Shown here piece by piece: positions 5,189-11,688 of a stretch of 11,688 nt of DNA. How positions within the stretch are numbered: position 1 is the first letter of the stretch; each line of letters begins with the position of its first letter. Source of the stretch: CAIWTU01 sp035686205. GTDB taxonomy: Bacteria > Desulfobacterota > Desulfuromonadia > Geobacterales > Geobacteraceae. The position numbers and the translations under genes were made by a program. The notes below the pieces were generated by a model that saw only the letters and a list, made by a program, of their open reading frames with translations, was not told the DNA's origin and did not search any database. The stretch spans positions 1 through 11,688 of the forward strand of contig DASRZQ010000149.1 of assembly GCA_035686205.1 (NCBI GenBank), in the 5' to 3' direction.

Positions 5189-8059
5189 ATGTTCACCTTT
5201 GTCCTGTTCATCGCCTGGATGCTGCTCTGGTCCGCTCCACTTATCAGGCTGATCGTGAAGAAGCGGAATGCCGCATTCGGCGCCGGCCGGGCGCCGTCGC
5301 GAACAAGCATCAGGCTTGCGGTCACGCTCTCCGTTATCGGACTGATTATTTACGTCGGGGCCGGAACCGCGGTCAATTTCTACACCGAAGCGCTCTGGTT
5401 CTCCGATGTCGGCTATCTTCCGGTATTCATCAAGAGCCTGGAATGGGGCTGGACGGCCTGGCTGTGCGCGTTCCTGACTGCTCTCGCGGCGTTTTACGCA
5501 AACATTGCCTTCCTGAAACGGAGGATCAATCTAAAGGATAAAGCGGATTTTCAGAACATCTTCATTGCGGCAACGGTCTTTGCCGTAATCGCGGCGTTCC
5601 TGCTCGCGGCCCCGCTGAAAGCGGGCTGGCTGACACTTTGCGCCGCTCTCAACTACACTCCCTTTGCCTCGCAGGATCCCGTGTTCCACCGTGACATAAG
5701 CTTCTATGTCTTTTTGCTGCCGGCGATTGAGCTGGTGAACGGCTTTCTGTTGAAAGTGCTTGCGGTGATGGCGGCGATAACGGCGGCGGTTTACGGCCTG
5801 CAGATCGGCGGGTTTCTGAAAAAAATCGGGTCGCGCACAAGGGAAGAGTGGCGCGGGCTCATAAATAACGGACTCTCACACCTGGCATTCATAGGAGGAT
5901 TATATCTCTTCTTCATGATTCCGGACGTCCTCTCAGCTATGTGGGGGCTTCTGTACACGTCAAAGGGGACGGTTTTCGGCGCCAATTACGTCGACGTTCA
6001 CTACCGGATCCCGGCGTACAGGGCGGTCGCCGGATCTCTGGTGTTTTTCGCCATGGCCCTGTTTGCGGCGTCAAGGATCCATTCCCTGAGAATGACCATA
6101 TATGCATGCATAATCGGCGTGGCCGGCTGCACGGTCTTCTGGGTCGGCGGAGTGGTGGCCGTGCCGAAGATCGTCCAGGCTTACAAAATGCGGTCAAACG
6201 AAATAGAACGCGAACGTCCGTACATATCGCTGGATATCGCGAATACCCGCACCGGCTACGGAGTGGACGACAGCCGGATGACGAGGAGTCAGTACGCCGC
6301 CAGCGACTCCCTCGACCCGGCCGCGGTCGCGAGGAACCGGACGGTCCTCGACAGCGTCAGGCTCTGGGACTGGGAAGTGCTCCAGACCACCAATACGCAA
6401 AACCAGGTGCTGAGGACGTATTACAGCTTTCCGGACGTGGATGTCGACAGGTACGTCCTCGGCGGAAAGCTTCAGCAGATCATGCTCTCATGGCGGGAAC
6501 TCAACCAGAACAAGCTGCCCGACCAGGCCAAGACCTGGCAGAACACCCGTTTTGTCTACACTCACGGGTTCGGCGCCTGCGCCAACAACGTCAGCAGCTT
6601 TACGGCCGAGGGCCTGCCCGACTACCTGCTGAAGAACATCCCGCCCGAATCGAAATACCCCGAACTGGAACTCCGACAGCCCAGAATCTATTTCGGCACG
6701 GAAACGCATGAACATGTCTATGTCAACACCCGTCTGCCCGAGTTCGATTACCCGGTGGGCGACAACAACGCGACCACGATGTATGACGGTCCGGCCGGCA
6801 TCAAGCTCGACAGCATTTTCAGGAAGCTGGCGTTTGCGGTGAGATTCGACGGGATCCCCCTGCTGATGAGCGATGAGGTGACCGACAGGACCAGGATCCT
6901 TTTCAGGCGCGACATCCGCTCCAGGGTAAGGGCGATCGCCCCGTTTCTCCGCTTCGACGGCGATCCGCTGCGGGTAATAAGCGACGGTTCCTCCTGGTTT
7001 ATCTGGGATGCCTATACCACAACTGACAGGTTCCCGTATTCAGAGATGACGGAAAGCGCCGGCGGTGCCTTCAACTATATCAGGAATTCGGTGAAGGTCA
7101 CGATGAATGCCTATACCGGAAAGGTTACCTTTTATGTCTTCGACGGAAGCGACCCGATTATCAGGACCCTGTCCGGGATTTTCCCCGGCATGTTCAGGCC
7201 CGCCTCGGAGATGGCGAAAGGCCTGCGCGCCCACATACGTTACCCGGAAGACCTGCTGCAGGTCCAGGGCAGGATACTGACCCGCTACCACATGAGCAAC
7301 CCCACCAGTTTCTACAACAAGGAGGATTCGTGGGACATCGCCAGGCAGGTTACCGATGTAAACGCCAGGGAAGGTACGGAAATGGACCCTTACTATATCC
7401 TGACGCGCATCCCGGGCGAGGCGAAGGATGAGTTCGTCCTTCAGCTTCTCTTTTCGCCCCATTCTACCGACATCAAGCATCCGCGCGGCAATATGGTCGG
7501 TCAGCTGATCGGCAGGTGTGACGGGGACAACTACGGTAAGCTGATTCTGGTGGAGTTCCCGAAGAACAAGCTGGTAAACGGACCTCTGCAGATAGGCAGC
7601 AGGATTTCCCAGCACCGGGAGATCAGCAAGGACATTACCCTGTGGAACCAGCAGGGAAGCAACGTCATCATGCGGCGCATGGTGGTGCTGCCGCTTGATG
7701 ACGGCACGATTTTGTACATCCAGCCGATCTACCTCCAGTCAACGGCAGGCAGCATGCCCGAACTCAAGCAGGTCGTGGTCGCGACCGCCACGGCCATCGG
7801 CTATGCCCCGACATTCAGGGAGGCGCTGGCCCAGATCCTGACAGGTGGAGTTCCGGGCGGCCAACAGACATTTCCGACTGTCGAAGCCGGCCGGTCCGGT
7901 CCGGGCGAGTCTTCGCAGGCCGCATTGCAGGAAAAACTGAATGCCGCCAACGATCATCTCAGGAAATACATAGATCTGACCGCCCAGGGGCGTCTGGGCG
8001 ATGCCGGAAGGGAACTGGAGCAGGTGAGGGCTATTCTGGGCGGCGAGGCAAAGCGGTAA
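5189..8059 (+). CDS. UPF0182 family membrane protein
   Basis: This 956-residue protein is a full-length member of the UPF0182 family, found in several bacterial phyla; no biochemical role is established that I know of. Residues 1-330 contain about seven or eight membrane segments (roughly 3-23, 42-64, 86-109, 122-142, 171-203, 230-256, 277-296, 303-327). The remaining ~600 residues form a large hydrophilic domain, likely outside the cytoplasm. Family landmarks are ERPYISLDIANTRTGYG (342-358), LPDQAKTWQNTRFVYTHGFG (443-462), YVNTRLPEFDYPVGDNN, the DPYYILTRIPGE stretch and ILYIQPIYLQ near the C-terminus. The last ~50 residues look like a short helical tail typical of the family. The ATG has GGAGG about 9 bases upstream. 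It lies 135 bases beyond HU, behind a terminator, and I see no strong promoter in the gap. Confidence 0.93.
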   Translation: MFTFVLFIAWMLLWSAPLIRLIVKKRNAAFGAGRAPSRTSIRLAVTLSVIGLIIYVGAGTAVNFYTEALWFSDVGYLPVFIKSLEWGWTAWLCAFLTALAAFYANIAFLKRRINLKDKADFQNIFIAATVFAVIAAFLLAAPLKAGWLTLCAALNYTPFASQDPVFHRDISFYVFLLPAIELVNGFLLKVLAVMAAITAAVYGLQIGGFLKKIGSRTREEWRGLINNGLSHLAFIGGLYLFFMIPDVLSAMWGLLYTSKGTVFGANYVDVHYRIPAYRAVAGSLVFFAMALFAASRIHSLRMTIYACIIGVAGCTVFWVGGVVAVPKIVQAYKMRSNEIERERPYISLDIANTRTGYGVDDSRMTRSQYAASDSLDPAAVARNRTVLDSVRLWDWEVLQTTNTQNQVLRTYYSFPDVDVDRYVLGGKLQQIMLSWRELNQNKLPDQAKTWQNTRFVYTHGFGACANNVSSFTAEGLPDYLLKNIPPESKYPELELRQPRIYFGTETHEHVYVNTRLPEFDYPVGDNNATTMYDGPAGIKLDSIFRKLAFAVRFDGIPLLMSDEVTDRTRILFRRDIRSRVRAIAPFLRFDGDPLRVISDGSSWFIWDAYTTTDRFPYSEMTESAGGAFNYIRNSVKVTMNAYTGKVTFYVFDGSDPIIRTLSGIFPGMFRPASEMAKGLRAHIRYPEDLLQVQGRILTRYHMSNPTSFYNKEDSWDIARQVTDVNAREGTEMDPYYILTRIPGEAKDEFVLQLLFSPHSTDIKHPRGNMVGQLIGRCDGDNYGKLILVEFPKNKLVNGPLQIGSRISQHREISKDITLWNQQGSNVIMRRMVVLPLDDGTILYIQPIYLQSTAGSMPELKQVVVATATAIGYAPTFREALAQILTGGVPGGQQTFPTVEAGRSGPGESSQAALQEKLNAANDHLRKYIDLTAQGRLGDAGRELEQVRAILGGEAKR

Positions 8060-8075
8060 GCGCATATAAAAAACA

Positions 8076-8106
8076 CCCTAGTAACAAGGAGGGTAAGTTA
8101 CTAGGG
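8076..8106 (+). promoter_or_regulatory. 3'-UTR hairpin with CsrA/Rsm-type loop
   Basis: CCCTAGTAAC (8076-8085) pairs perfectly with GTTACTAGGG (8097-8106), leaving an 11-nt loop AAGGAGGGTAA. The bases CAAGGAGG (8085-8092) fit the CsrA/Rsm core CANGGANG with GGA in the loop, the preferred presentation. The loop also equals a strong Shine-Dalgarno sequence but has no start codon at proper spacing. It begins 17 bases after the UPF0182 stop. Confidence 0.45.
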
Positions 8107-8111
8107 CACAT

Positions 8112-8158
8112 GAGAGCGGGAACAAATCCTGCTCTCGCAACTCTTTCTATTATTATTA
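8112..8158 (+). terminator. probable terminator downstream of UPF0182
   Basis: GAGAGCGGGA (8112-8121) pairs with TCCTGCTCTC (8127-8136), 10 bp including one G-T pair, around a 5-nt loop. A pyrimidine/T-rich run ending in TATTATTATTAT follows, looser than a classic T-tract. Together with the preceding hairpin it forms a tandem pair ending the UPF0182 transcript. Confidence 0.55.
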
Positions 8159-8416
8159 TACTAGAAAAATTCCCATTTTCGCAACTTTAAATGAATTGCT
8201 AAGCTGCCGTAATTATGGTGCATTTCTTTATCAATAGAGTTGCAGTTCGACCGATATTGTGCCTCTCGCCGCAAGGAAAAAACGATGAGCATTTTTCATT
8301 CTGTTTGCATGCCCGGATCATAAGCGCGGCAATGTTTACGTTAAGAAGCCGGTATAAAACCGGGCAGGCGGCGATTAAGCGTCTTTATCGATTTTTGGGA
8401 AGGTTTTTACCATAAA

Positions 8417-8432
8417 TGGCAATTTAACTGCA
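8417..8432 (+). promoter_or_regulatory. sigma-54-like promoter
   Basis: TGGCAATTTAACTGCA has GG and GC at exactly the -24/-12 spacing and agrees with TGGCAC-N5-TTGCA at 9 of 11 fixed positions. Transcription would start about 8443, just before the nested inverted repeats. No gene follows on this strand, which points to an RNA product or a chance match. Confidence 0.45.
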
Positions 8433-8442
8433 GAGGTGGTAG

Positions 8443-8520
8443 GGTACCGCGGAGAAATCCGTGATTTCGGTGTTTTTTGTGGCGGCCATTCAGGTGAAAC
8501 TCCGCGGCAAACTGTTTTTT
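8443..8520 (+). ncRNA. candidate small structured RNA
   Basis: An outer stem CCGCGGAG (8447-8454) pairs perfectly with CTCCGCGG (8500-8507). Inside it GAAATC (8454-8459) pairs with GATTTC (8463-8468) around CGT. Eight bases after the outer stem is T6 (8515-8520), a little far for a classic terminator. A sigma-54-like promoter ends 11 bases before the proposed 5' end. Base 8454 cannot pair in both stems at once. No known RNA family is recognised. It could equally be part of the 3' region of the chemoreceptor transcript read on the other strand. Confidence 0.3.
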
Positions 8521-8522
8521 CA

Positions 8523-8541
8523 GGTGCAATAAATTTGCACC
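8523..8541. repeat. short perfect inverted repeat
   Basis: GGTGCAA (8523-8529) and TTGCACC (8535-8541) are exact reverse complements around TAAAT. It lies between the candidate small RNA and the chemoreceptor terminator and could be an operator or a minor hairpin. No T-tract follows on either strand. Confidence 0.5.
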
Positions 8542-8562
8542 CGTGCCGCCTTGGGAAGACGA

Positions 8563-8595
8563 CAAAATTAAAGCCCCCGGCAAAGCCGGAGGCTT
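8563..8595 (-). terminator. rho-independent terminator of the chemoreceptor gene
   Basis: Read on the minus strand, AAGCCTCCGGC (8585-8595) pairs with GCCGGGGGCTT (8571-8581) with one mismatch around a 3-nt loop, then TTTAATTTTG. It lies about 60 bases past the stop codon. Confidence 0.85.
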
Positions 8596-8653
8596 GTGGC
8601 TGATATTACCTGCGCTTACGGTTCGCAGTCGCGCGGTAGCCGGCGAAACCGTT

Positions 8654-10009
8654 TTATGCGACCTTGTAGCGATTGACGATCGTTTTCAAAGTCTCGGAAA
8701 GTTCCGACAATGCCCCGGACTCCTGGAGGCCGCTCTTCGCCTGGTCGGAAGCGGAGGATACTGCTTCCGAGATTTGCTGGAGGCTCATGGTCATGTCGCG
8801 GGTTGTCGCGGACTGCTGTTCCGCGGCCGTGGCGATTTGCGCAACCTTTTCCTCAAGCTGTGAAACGAGGGACAATATTTCCGTTACGGCCTGACCGGAT
8901 TTTTCGGATTCGGCTGCTCCCTGTTTGATTTTTCCTGCTTCCTCTTCCATGGACTGGACGACGTTTCTGGTCTGCGTCTGGATTCCCTTGATCATCACCG
9001 AGATCTCTTTTGTCGCATTCGCGGTGCGTTCCGCCAGTCTGCGGACTTCATCGGCCACAACCGCAAAGCCTCTTCCCTGTTCTCCGGCCCGCGCCGCTTC
9101 GATGGCCGCGTTCAGGGCCAGAAGGTTTGTCTGGTCGGCGATTTCCTCGATAGTATCGACAATTTCCTCTATTTTGTCTGAGCTTTTTCCGAGACCCTGG
9201 ACGATTTCCGAAGTGCGTATCGCTCCGCGGGCCAGGCTGTCCATCAGTGAAACCGTCTGCACGATGACTCTCTCACAGTCCTTGGCCGAGGCGCTCGTCT
9301 GTTTTGCGCTCTCGGATGCGTGGAAACAATTCCTGGCGATCTCTTCTGCCGTCGCATACATCTCTTCGGCGGCGGACGCGGATGATGTGGACTGCATTGT
9401 CGCGCTGCTGATCGCGTTTTCGATGTTATCGGAACTATCCTTCAAAGTTGCGGTGCTGGATCCCAACTGGTCAATCGCCGAAGACAGTTTGCCGATAACA
9501 TTCAGAGTCTGTTCAGCCATGCTGTTGACGCTGACCGCAAGCCGACCGAGGCCTCCCCCGTAAGGCACGGAGGCCCGGGACGTCAAGTCTCCGGCTTCCA
9601 CGGCCGACACGACCTTCGATACGATTGCAAGAGGGTCGGCGACCGACTTGAAGACCAGGTAGCCGAAAATTACTCCTAACACCAGCCCGGCAGCGAGGGC
9701 AGCACCGGCACTGAAAAGCAGCTGGTTGAATACATTTGACGCGTATTCCCGCAAGCCCGCCACGGAGCCCGCCGAGGCGATGCGCCCGGAAATTCCGTGT
9801 ACCGCCAGGACACCCGCAACGCCCGAAACTGCCGTAAAAATCAGATTGCATACGACCAGACTTACGATTTTGTGCCGCAGCTTCTTTTTCATGTACCATT
9901 TATATAAGATGGTAAAGGGATTTCCATTGTCGCGTGGTCTGATCCCAAAATCAGAATACCCGTTTGAATTTTCTGCTGCCGTTTGGCCGAAATTTGTCTT
10001 GTTTTGCAT
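8654..10009 (-). CDS. methyl-accepting chemotaxis protein with minimal periplasmic part
   Basis: Chemoreceptors control the CheA kinase and thus the flagellar motor. This 451-residue protein has a ~45-residue cytoplasmic start, a first membrane segment (about 48-70), only ~25 residues outside (HGISGRIASAGSVAGLREYA...), a second membrane segment (about 97-120), a HAMP domain (about 118-170) and a long coiled-coil signalling domain (about 180-440). The hairpin tip EIADQTNLLALNAAIEAARAG (289-309), then FAVVADEVRRLAERT, is the diagnostic CheA/CheW contact region. Ala/Glu/Gln-rich stretches near 205-225 and 395-420 look like methylation helices. With almost no outer domain it may sense an intracellular or membrane signal. 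No NWETF-type CheR tether is present. The ATG is preceded by AGGAGA; a start at Met40 lacks such a site. A sigma-28 promoter lies upstream. Confidence 0.95.
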   Translation of the reverse strand: MQNKTNFGQTAAENSNGYSDFGIRPRDNGNPFTILYKWYMKKKLRHKIVSLVVCNLIFTAVSGVAGVLAVHGISGRIASAGSVAGLREYASNVFNQLLFSAGAALAAGLVLGVIFGYLVFKSVADPLAIVSKVVSAVEAGDLTSRASVPYGGGLGRLAVSVNSMAEQTLNVIGKLSSAIDQLGSSTATLKDSSDNIENAISSATMQSTSSASAAEEMYATAEEIARNCFHASESAKQTSASAKDCERVIVQTVSLMDSLARGAIRTSEIVQGLGKSSDKIEEIVDTIEEIADQTNLLALNAAIEAARAGEQGRGFAVVADEVRRLAERTANATKEISVMIKGIQTQTRNVVQSMEEEAGKIKQGAAESEKSGQAVTEILSLVSQLEEKVAQIATAAEQQSATTRDMTMSLQQISEAVSSASDQAKSGLQESGALSELSETLKTIVNRYKVA

Positions 10010-10034
10010 AAATTCTCCTATAATGGTTAACGAT

Positions 10035-10053
10035 AATTGGATTTATGCCAATT
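10035..10053. promoter_or_regulatory. inverted repeat in chemoreceptor leader
   Basis: AATTGG (10035-10040) and CCAATT (10048-10053) flank ATTTATG, 25-45 bases upstream of the chemoreceptor start and within its predicted leader. It could be an operator or a small mRNA hairpin; it may also be chance in AT-rich DNA. Confidence 0.3.
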
Positions 10054-10119
10054 TGATGGCCGGGCATAATATTCCGCTTGATTTAAACGGAACGGCATAA
10101 TTCCTTCCTACAGGTAATC

Positions 10120-10146
10120 TTTTCGACAAAATTGCATTGAACTTTA
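10120..10146 (-). promoter_or_regulatory. sigma-28 (FliA) promoter of the chemoreceptor gene
   Basis: On the minus strand TAAAGTTC (10139-10146), an 11-base spacer and GTCGAAAA (10120-10127) match the flagellar consensus TAAAGTTT-N11-GCCGATAA at 13 of 16 positions with exact spacing. The start codon lies about 110 bases downstream. This places the receptor in the motility regulon. Confidence 0.7.
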
Positions 10147-10557
10147 GAGTAATATTTCACGGAACGGAGCATAAAAGTTTCCTTTATGATATTTGAGCAG
10201 TGTATTTACATTTCGTTAGAAGCATGCCGACATATTGAGGGGGGTTTTTTATACCTTTACTTCGCTGGAACATAAATTCAGAAAAAACTTTAAGTAGGGC
10301 AATTAATGTGATATTAAAAATATTTTATCGGGGTTAGTGTTTCCGAGCTCTTGTGTTGTGCTATAGGTAACATAATATTTATGATAGTTTTGTAACAAAA
10401 CCACTATGCATTAAAATATGTAGCGGGAGCTTGCTTTCAAATGCATATAATAACAGCGGCACTTGCCCGGCAGTATATAGCATAATGTATTTTAATTGAT
10501 AATATACATGTTTGAACTTGCATTACAAATCGAATTAATTGTATTAATCCTGTCCAG

Positions 10558-10590
10558 CCAATGTTTCATTGGGCCAGAACCGGGTTCTGG
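10558..10590. repeat. two adjacent perfect palindromes
   Basis: CCAATG/CATTGG (10558-10572, 3-nt loop) is followed one base later by CCAGAACC/GGTTCTGG (10574-10590, single central base). Both are exact. Neither has a T-tract, so intrinsic termination is unlikely. Tandem operator sites or paired RNA stem-loops are possible. Confidence 0.6.
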
Positions 10591-10925
10591 GTGTCCAAAT
10601 ATATACATTATTTTGCGTTTTTAGTGTTGCTTATTGCAGGAACACTGTCCTGCGCATAGTCAACCAATGATCCTAATGCTAATTTTATAAGCTTCAAATT
10701 CACATAATCCTCTGGGTGATCCGATACGGCATTATTTACAGAAATGGAGCGGATTTTTGCAAATGACCCGAAAGGGCTCTTGGCAAGAAGTAAATGTTGC
10801 AGTCTGGTCATATTACGAATGGACCGGTTTGCATCTCTGAAAAAGCCGGGAACAAAGTTACGGCGAAAATTGTCAGATGAAAGGAAACAGACAGACTTAT
10901 CTGCGGAAAATTTTAAAATGTGAGA

Positions 10926-10941
10926 ATTCCTGGTCAGGAAT
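10926..10941. promoter_or_regulatory. operator-like palindrome before the Cys-rich gene
   Basis: ATTCCTG (10926-10932) and CAGGAAT (10935-10941) are exact reverse complements separated by GT, ending 29 bases before the GTG start. The position suits a repressor site over a promoter, or a hairpin in the leader. I do not see clear -35/-10 boxes. Confidence 0.4.
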
Positions 10942-10970
10942 AAGCTGACGGAGCGATAGGGAGGGTTAAA

Positions 10971-11414
10971 GTGCGAAACACGATTTTGTTGGTGCTGGGT
11001 GTGTTGGTTGTCATGGCGGGCGTTCGCAGCGGTGTCTGCATGGCTGAGGACGGCAAATACAGCGCAGTATGCAATCGTCCGGTTCCTGATACCTGGCTGC
11101 AGGAACAACGGCGGCTGGCCGAGCAGGAAGCAAAAGCGAAGGGATTTTCAGCCTGGCCGGATCCGATCGACTGTCGACCAAGATCTTGCGAAGCGGACCT
11201 TACGGAAAAGATCAGGGTGGTTTGTTGGGGCTGTTCAATGGCTATATATGAATGTTCGTCATCCACTGGCAACGGTGGCAGTTTGCTCACATGCCGGGAC
11301 GTGGTTTGGCCGGGGAACCCCCACAGCGGAATGGTGCTGACGGAAGAGGAATTTCTCGACACCGGAACAAGGTGTACAAAAGTCTGCGGTGCCTGCGGTA
11401 CCGGCTGGAGGTAA
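10971..11414 (+). CDS. secreted Cys-rich protein, 147 residues
   Basis: I do not recognise this protein. An N-terminal signal peptide is clear (basic MRN, hydrophobic ILLVLGVLVVMAG, likely cut near Ala25). The mature part has ten Cys (34, 68, 73, 85, 88, 95, 108, 135, 139, 142), including CWGC (85-88) and CGAC (139-142). Ten Cys would allow five disulfides, or the CxxC pairs could hold a metal. CxxCH haem sites are absent, so it is not a c-type cytochrome. Residues 41-58 form a charged helix. The start is GTG, supported by GGGAGG six bases upstream and by the signal peptide falling exactly at the N-terminus. The next gene also encodes an exported Cys-rich protein 64 bases on, so the two are probably co-transcribed. 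Confidence 0.75.
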   Translation: MRNTILLVLGVLVVMAGVRSGVCMAEDGKYSAVCNRPVPDTWLQEQRRLAEQEAKAKGFSAWPDPIDCRPRSCEADLTEKIRVVCWGCSMAIYECSSSTGNGGSLLTCRDVVWPGNPHSGMVLTEEEFLDTGTRCTKVCGACGTGWR

Positions 11415-11478
11415 AAGCATTCGCAGAACCCTATTTTCACGGAGACGAGAGTGCGTAATCCGGCTTCAGGAGTGAAAA

Positions 11479-11688
11479 ATGAGAAAAGCATCCCGGTTTG
11501 CAATTATTTATTTGGTCACAATCATTGTCTTGCCCAATCTGTCCTTTGCCGATGTGGCCGGCTGCGGTTGCTACTGCGGAGCCGTCCTGCCCCCGCCGTG
11601 CAGCGATGAAGCATGCAAAAGGGCTTGCGGCTGGAGTGAACCCTCTCCGTCACCCGTTTACGATCCGGTAGCCGAAAGGCACAAAGAG
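11479..11688 (+). CDS. secreted Cys-rich protein, 5' part only
   Basis: The frame is open to the window edge; 70 codons are visible. The start has AGGAG seven bases upstream and opens a clear signal peptide (MRKASRFAIIYLVTIIVL, likely cut after SFA at residue 24). The mature N-terminus is a compact Cys cluster, CGCYCG (29-34) then PPPCSDEACKRACGW (38-52), six Cys within 22 residues. It is followed by a Pro/Ser-rich linker and a charged stretch beginning AERHKE that probably starts a helix. The function is unknown. The tight cluster suggests a small disulfide knot or a metal site outside the cytoplasm. It lies downstream of another exported Cys-rich protein without a terminator between them. 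Confidence 0.75.
   Translation, partial: MRKASRFAIIYLVTIIVLPNLSFADVAGCGCYCGAVLPPPCSDEACKRACGWSEPSPSPVYDPVAERHKE

Larger units (their letters stand above)
8060..8653. other. non-coding spacer with structured elements
   Basis: No convincing gene is present; a 66-codon forward frame at 8215-8415 lacks a ribosome binding site. The spacer holds the tandem hairpins after UPF0182 (8076-8136), a sigma-54-like promoter with a nested-hairpin segment (8417-8520), a short perfect hairpin (8523-8541) and the chemoreceptor terminator (8563-8595). A small hairpin, CCGGTATAAAACCGG, lies near 8350. I see nothing else in 8160-8340. Confidence 0.6.
10010..10970. other. long AT-rich region without a recognisable gene
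   Basis: This ~960-base gap separates the chemoreceptor from the Cys-rich pair, so both flanking genes are read outward. It holds the sigma-28 promoter, a GTTTTG/CAAAAC hairpin (10387-10401), adjacent palindromes at 10558-10590 and an operator-like palindrome at 10926-10941. T6 after G6 near 10240 lacks a stem. A reverse frame at 10608-11108 is open but overlaps the Cys-rich gene and lacks start signals. Nothing else is identifiable. Confidence 0.6.

Noticed and set aside
5941..6711. Long alternative frame of 256 codons inside the UPF0182 gene
   Set aside because: Arg/Gly/Pro-rich shadow frame created by G/C-rich codons of the real gene; no start signals.
8215..8415. 66-codon basic forward frame
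   Set aside because: No Shine-Dalgarno sequence and no domain pattern; an upstream sigma-28-like string near 8189 has the wrong spacing and would leave almost no leader.
8433..8460. T-box-like string GGTGGTAGGGTACCGCGG
   Set aside because: It resembles the T-box core GGTGGNACCGCG but has a 4-base insertion, no recognisable specifier or stem I upstream, and no tRNA-ligase or amino-acid gene downstream on that strand.
10932..10947. GG-N10-GC spacing resembling a sigma-54 promoter before the Cys-rich gene
   Set aside because: Only the invariant dinucleotides match, and the resulting start would fall on the ribosome binding site.
10608..11108. 166-codon reverse reading frame, C-terminal part protein-like
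   Set aside because: It overlaps the better supported Cys-rich gene, has no ribosome binding site at any plausible ATG, and matches nothing I recognise. The last ~65 codons (to 10608) could be a gene remnant, but I cannot support it.
1..11688. CRISPR array, tRNA, rRNA, transposase or phage genes
   Set aside because: Looked for evenly spaced direct repeats, tRNA-like folds and transposase motifs; none seen.

Overview
The window looks like ordinary chromosome of a Gram-negative, motile bacterium. Gene content fits the Desulfuromonadia (Geobacter-like) group: a UPF0182 membrane protein, an HU protein, a chemotaxis receptor behind a good sigma-28 promoter, a sigma-54-like promoter, and small secreted Cys-rich proteins. 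That placement is inference from gene content only. No rRNA, tRNA, CRISPR, transposase or phage gene is visible. Genes are widely spaced and mostly transcribed singly. About a quarter of the window is non-coding and rich in inverted repeats, and much of the unexplained signal lies there.

Layout. 1-611: non-coding, with a perfect 26-bp palindrome and the first copy of a diverged repeat that begins with a hairpin. 612-1763 (-): PAP2-type membrane phosphatase/phosphotransferase. 1764-2360: non-coding, with a G/C-rich double-hairpin element and the second copy of the diverged repeat. 2361-2537 (-): tiny His-rich lipoprotein, divergent from a rhomboid protease at 2752-3504 (+). The rhomboid converges on an unrecognised soluble protein at 3540-4199 (-). 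4200-4753: AT-rich spacer with two divergent promoter candidates. 4754-5053 (+): HU with a classic terminator. 5189-8059 (+): UPF0182 protein.

8060-8653: spacer with a tandem hairpin downstream of UPF0182 whose first loop matches the CsrA/Rsm site CANGGANG. It also has a sigma-54-like promoter directly ahead of a nested-hairpin segment ending in T6, which I propose as a small RNA candidate. 8654-10009 (-): methyl-accepting chemotaxis protein with almost no periplasmic sensor, preceded by a sigma-28 promoter with exact 11-nt spacing. 10010-10970: AT-rich, gene-free stretch with several palindromes. 10971-11414 and 11479-end (+): two consecutive secreted Cys-rich proteins, the second cut by the window edge.

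No multi-gene pathway is encoded here. The best candidates for something undescribed are the possible sigma-54 small RNA at about 8443-8520, the two-copy hairpin repeat at 316-487 and 2141-2312, and the secreted Cys-rich pair at the right edge.
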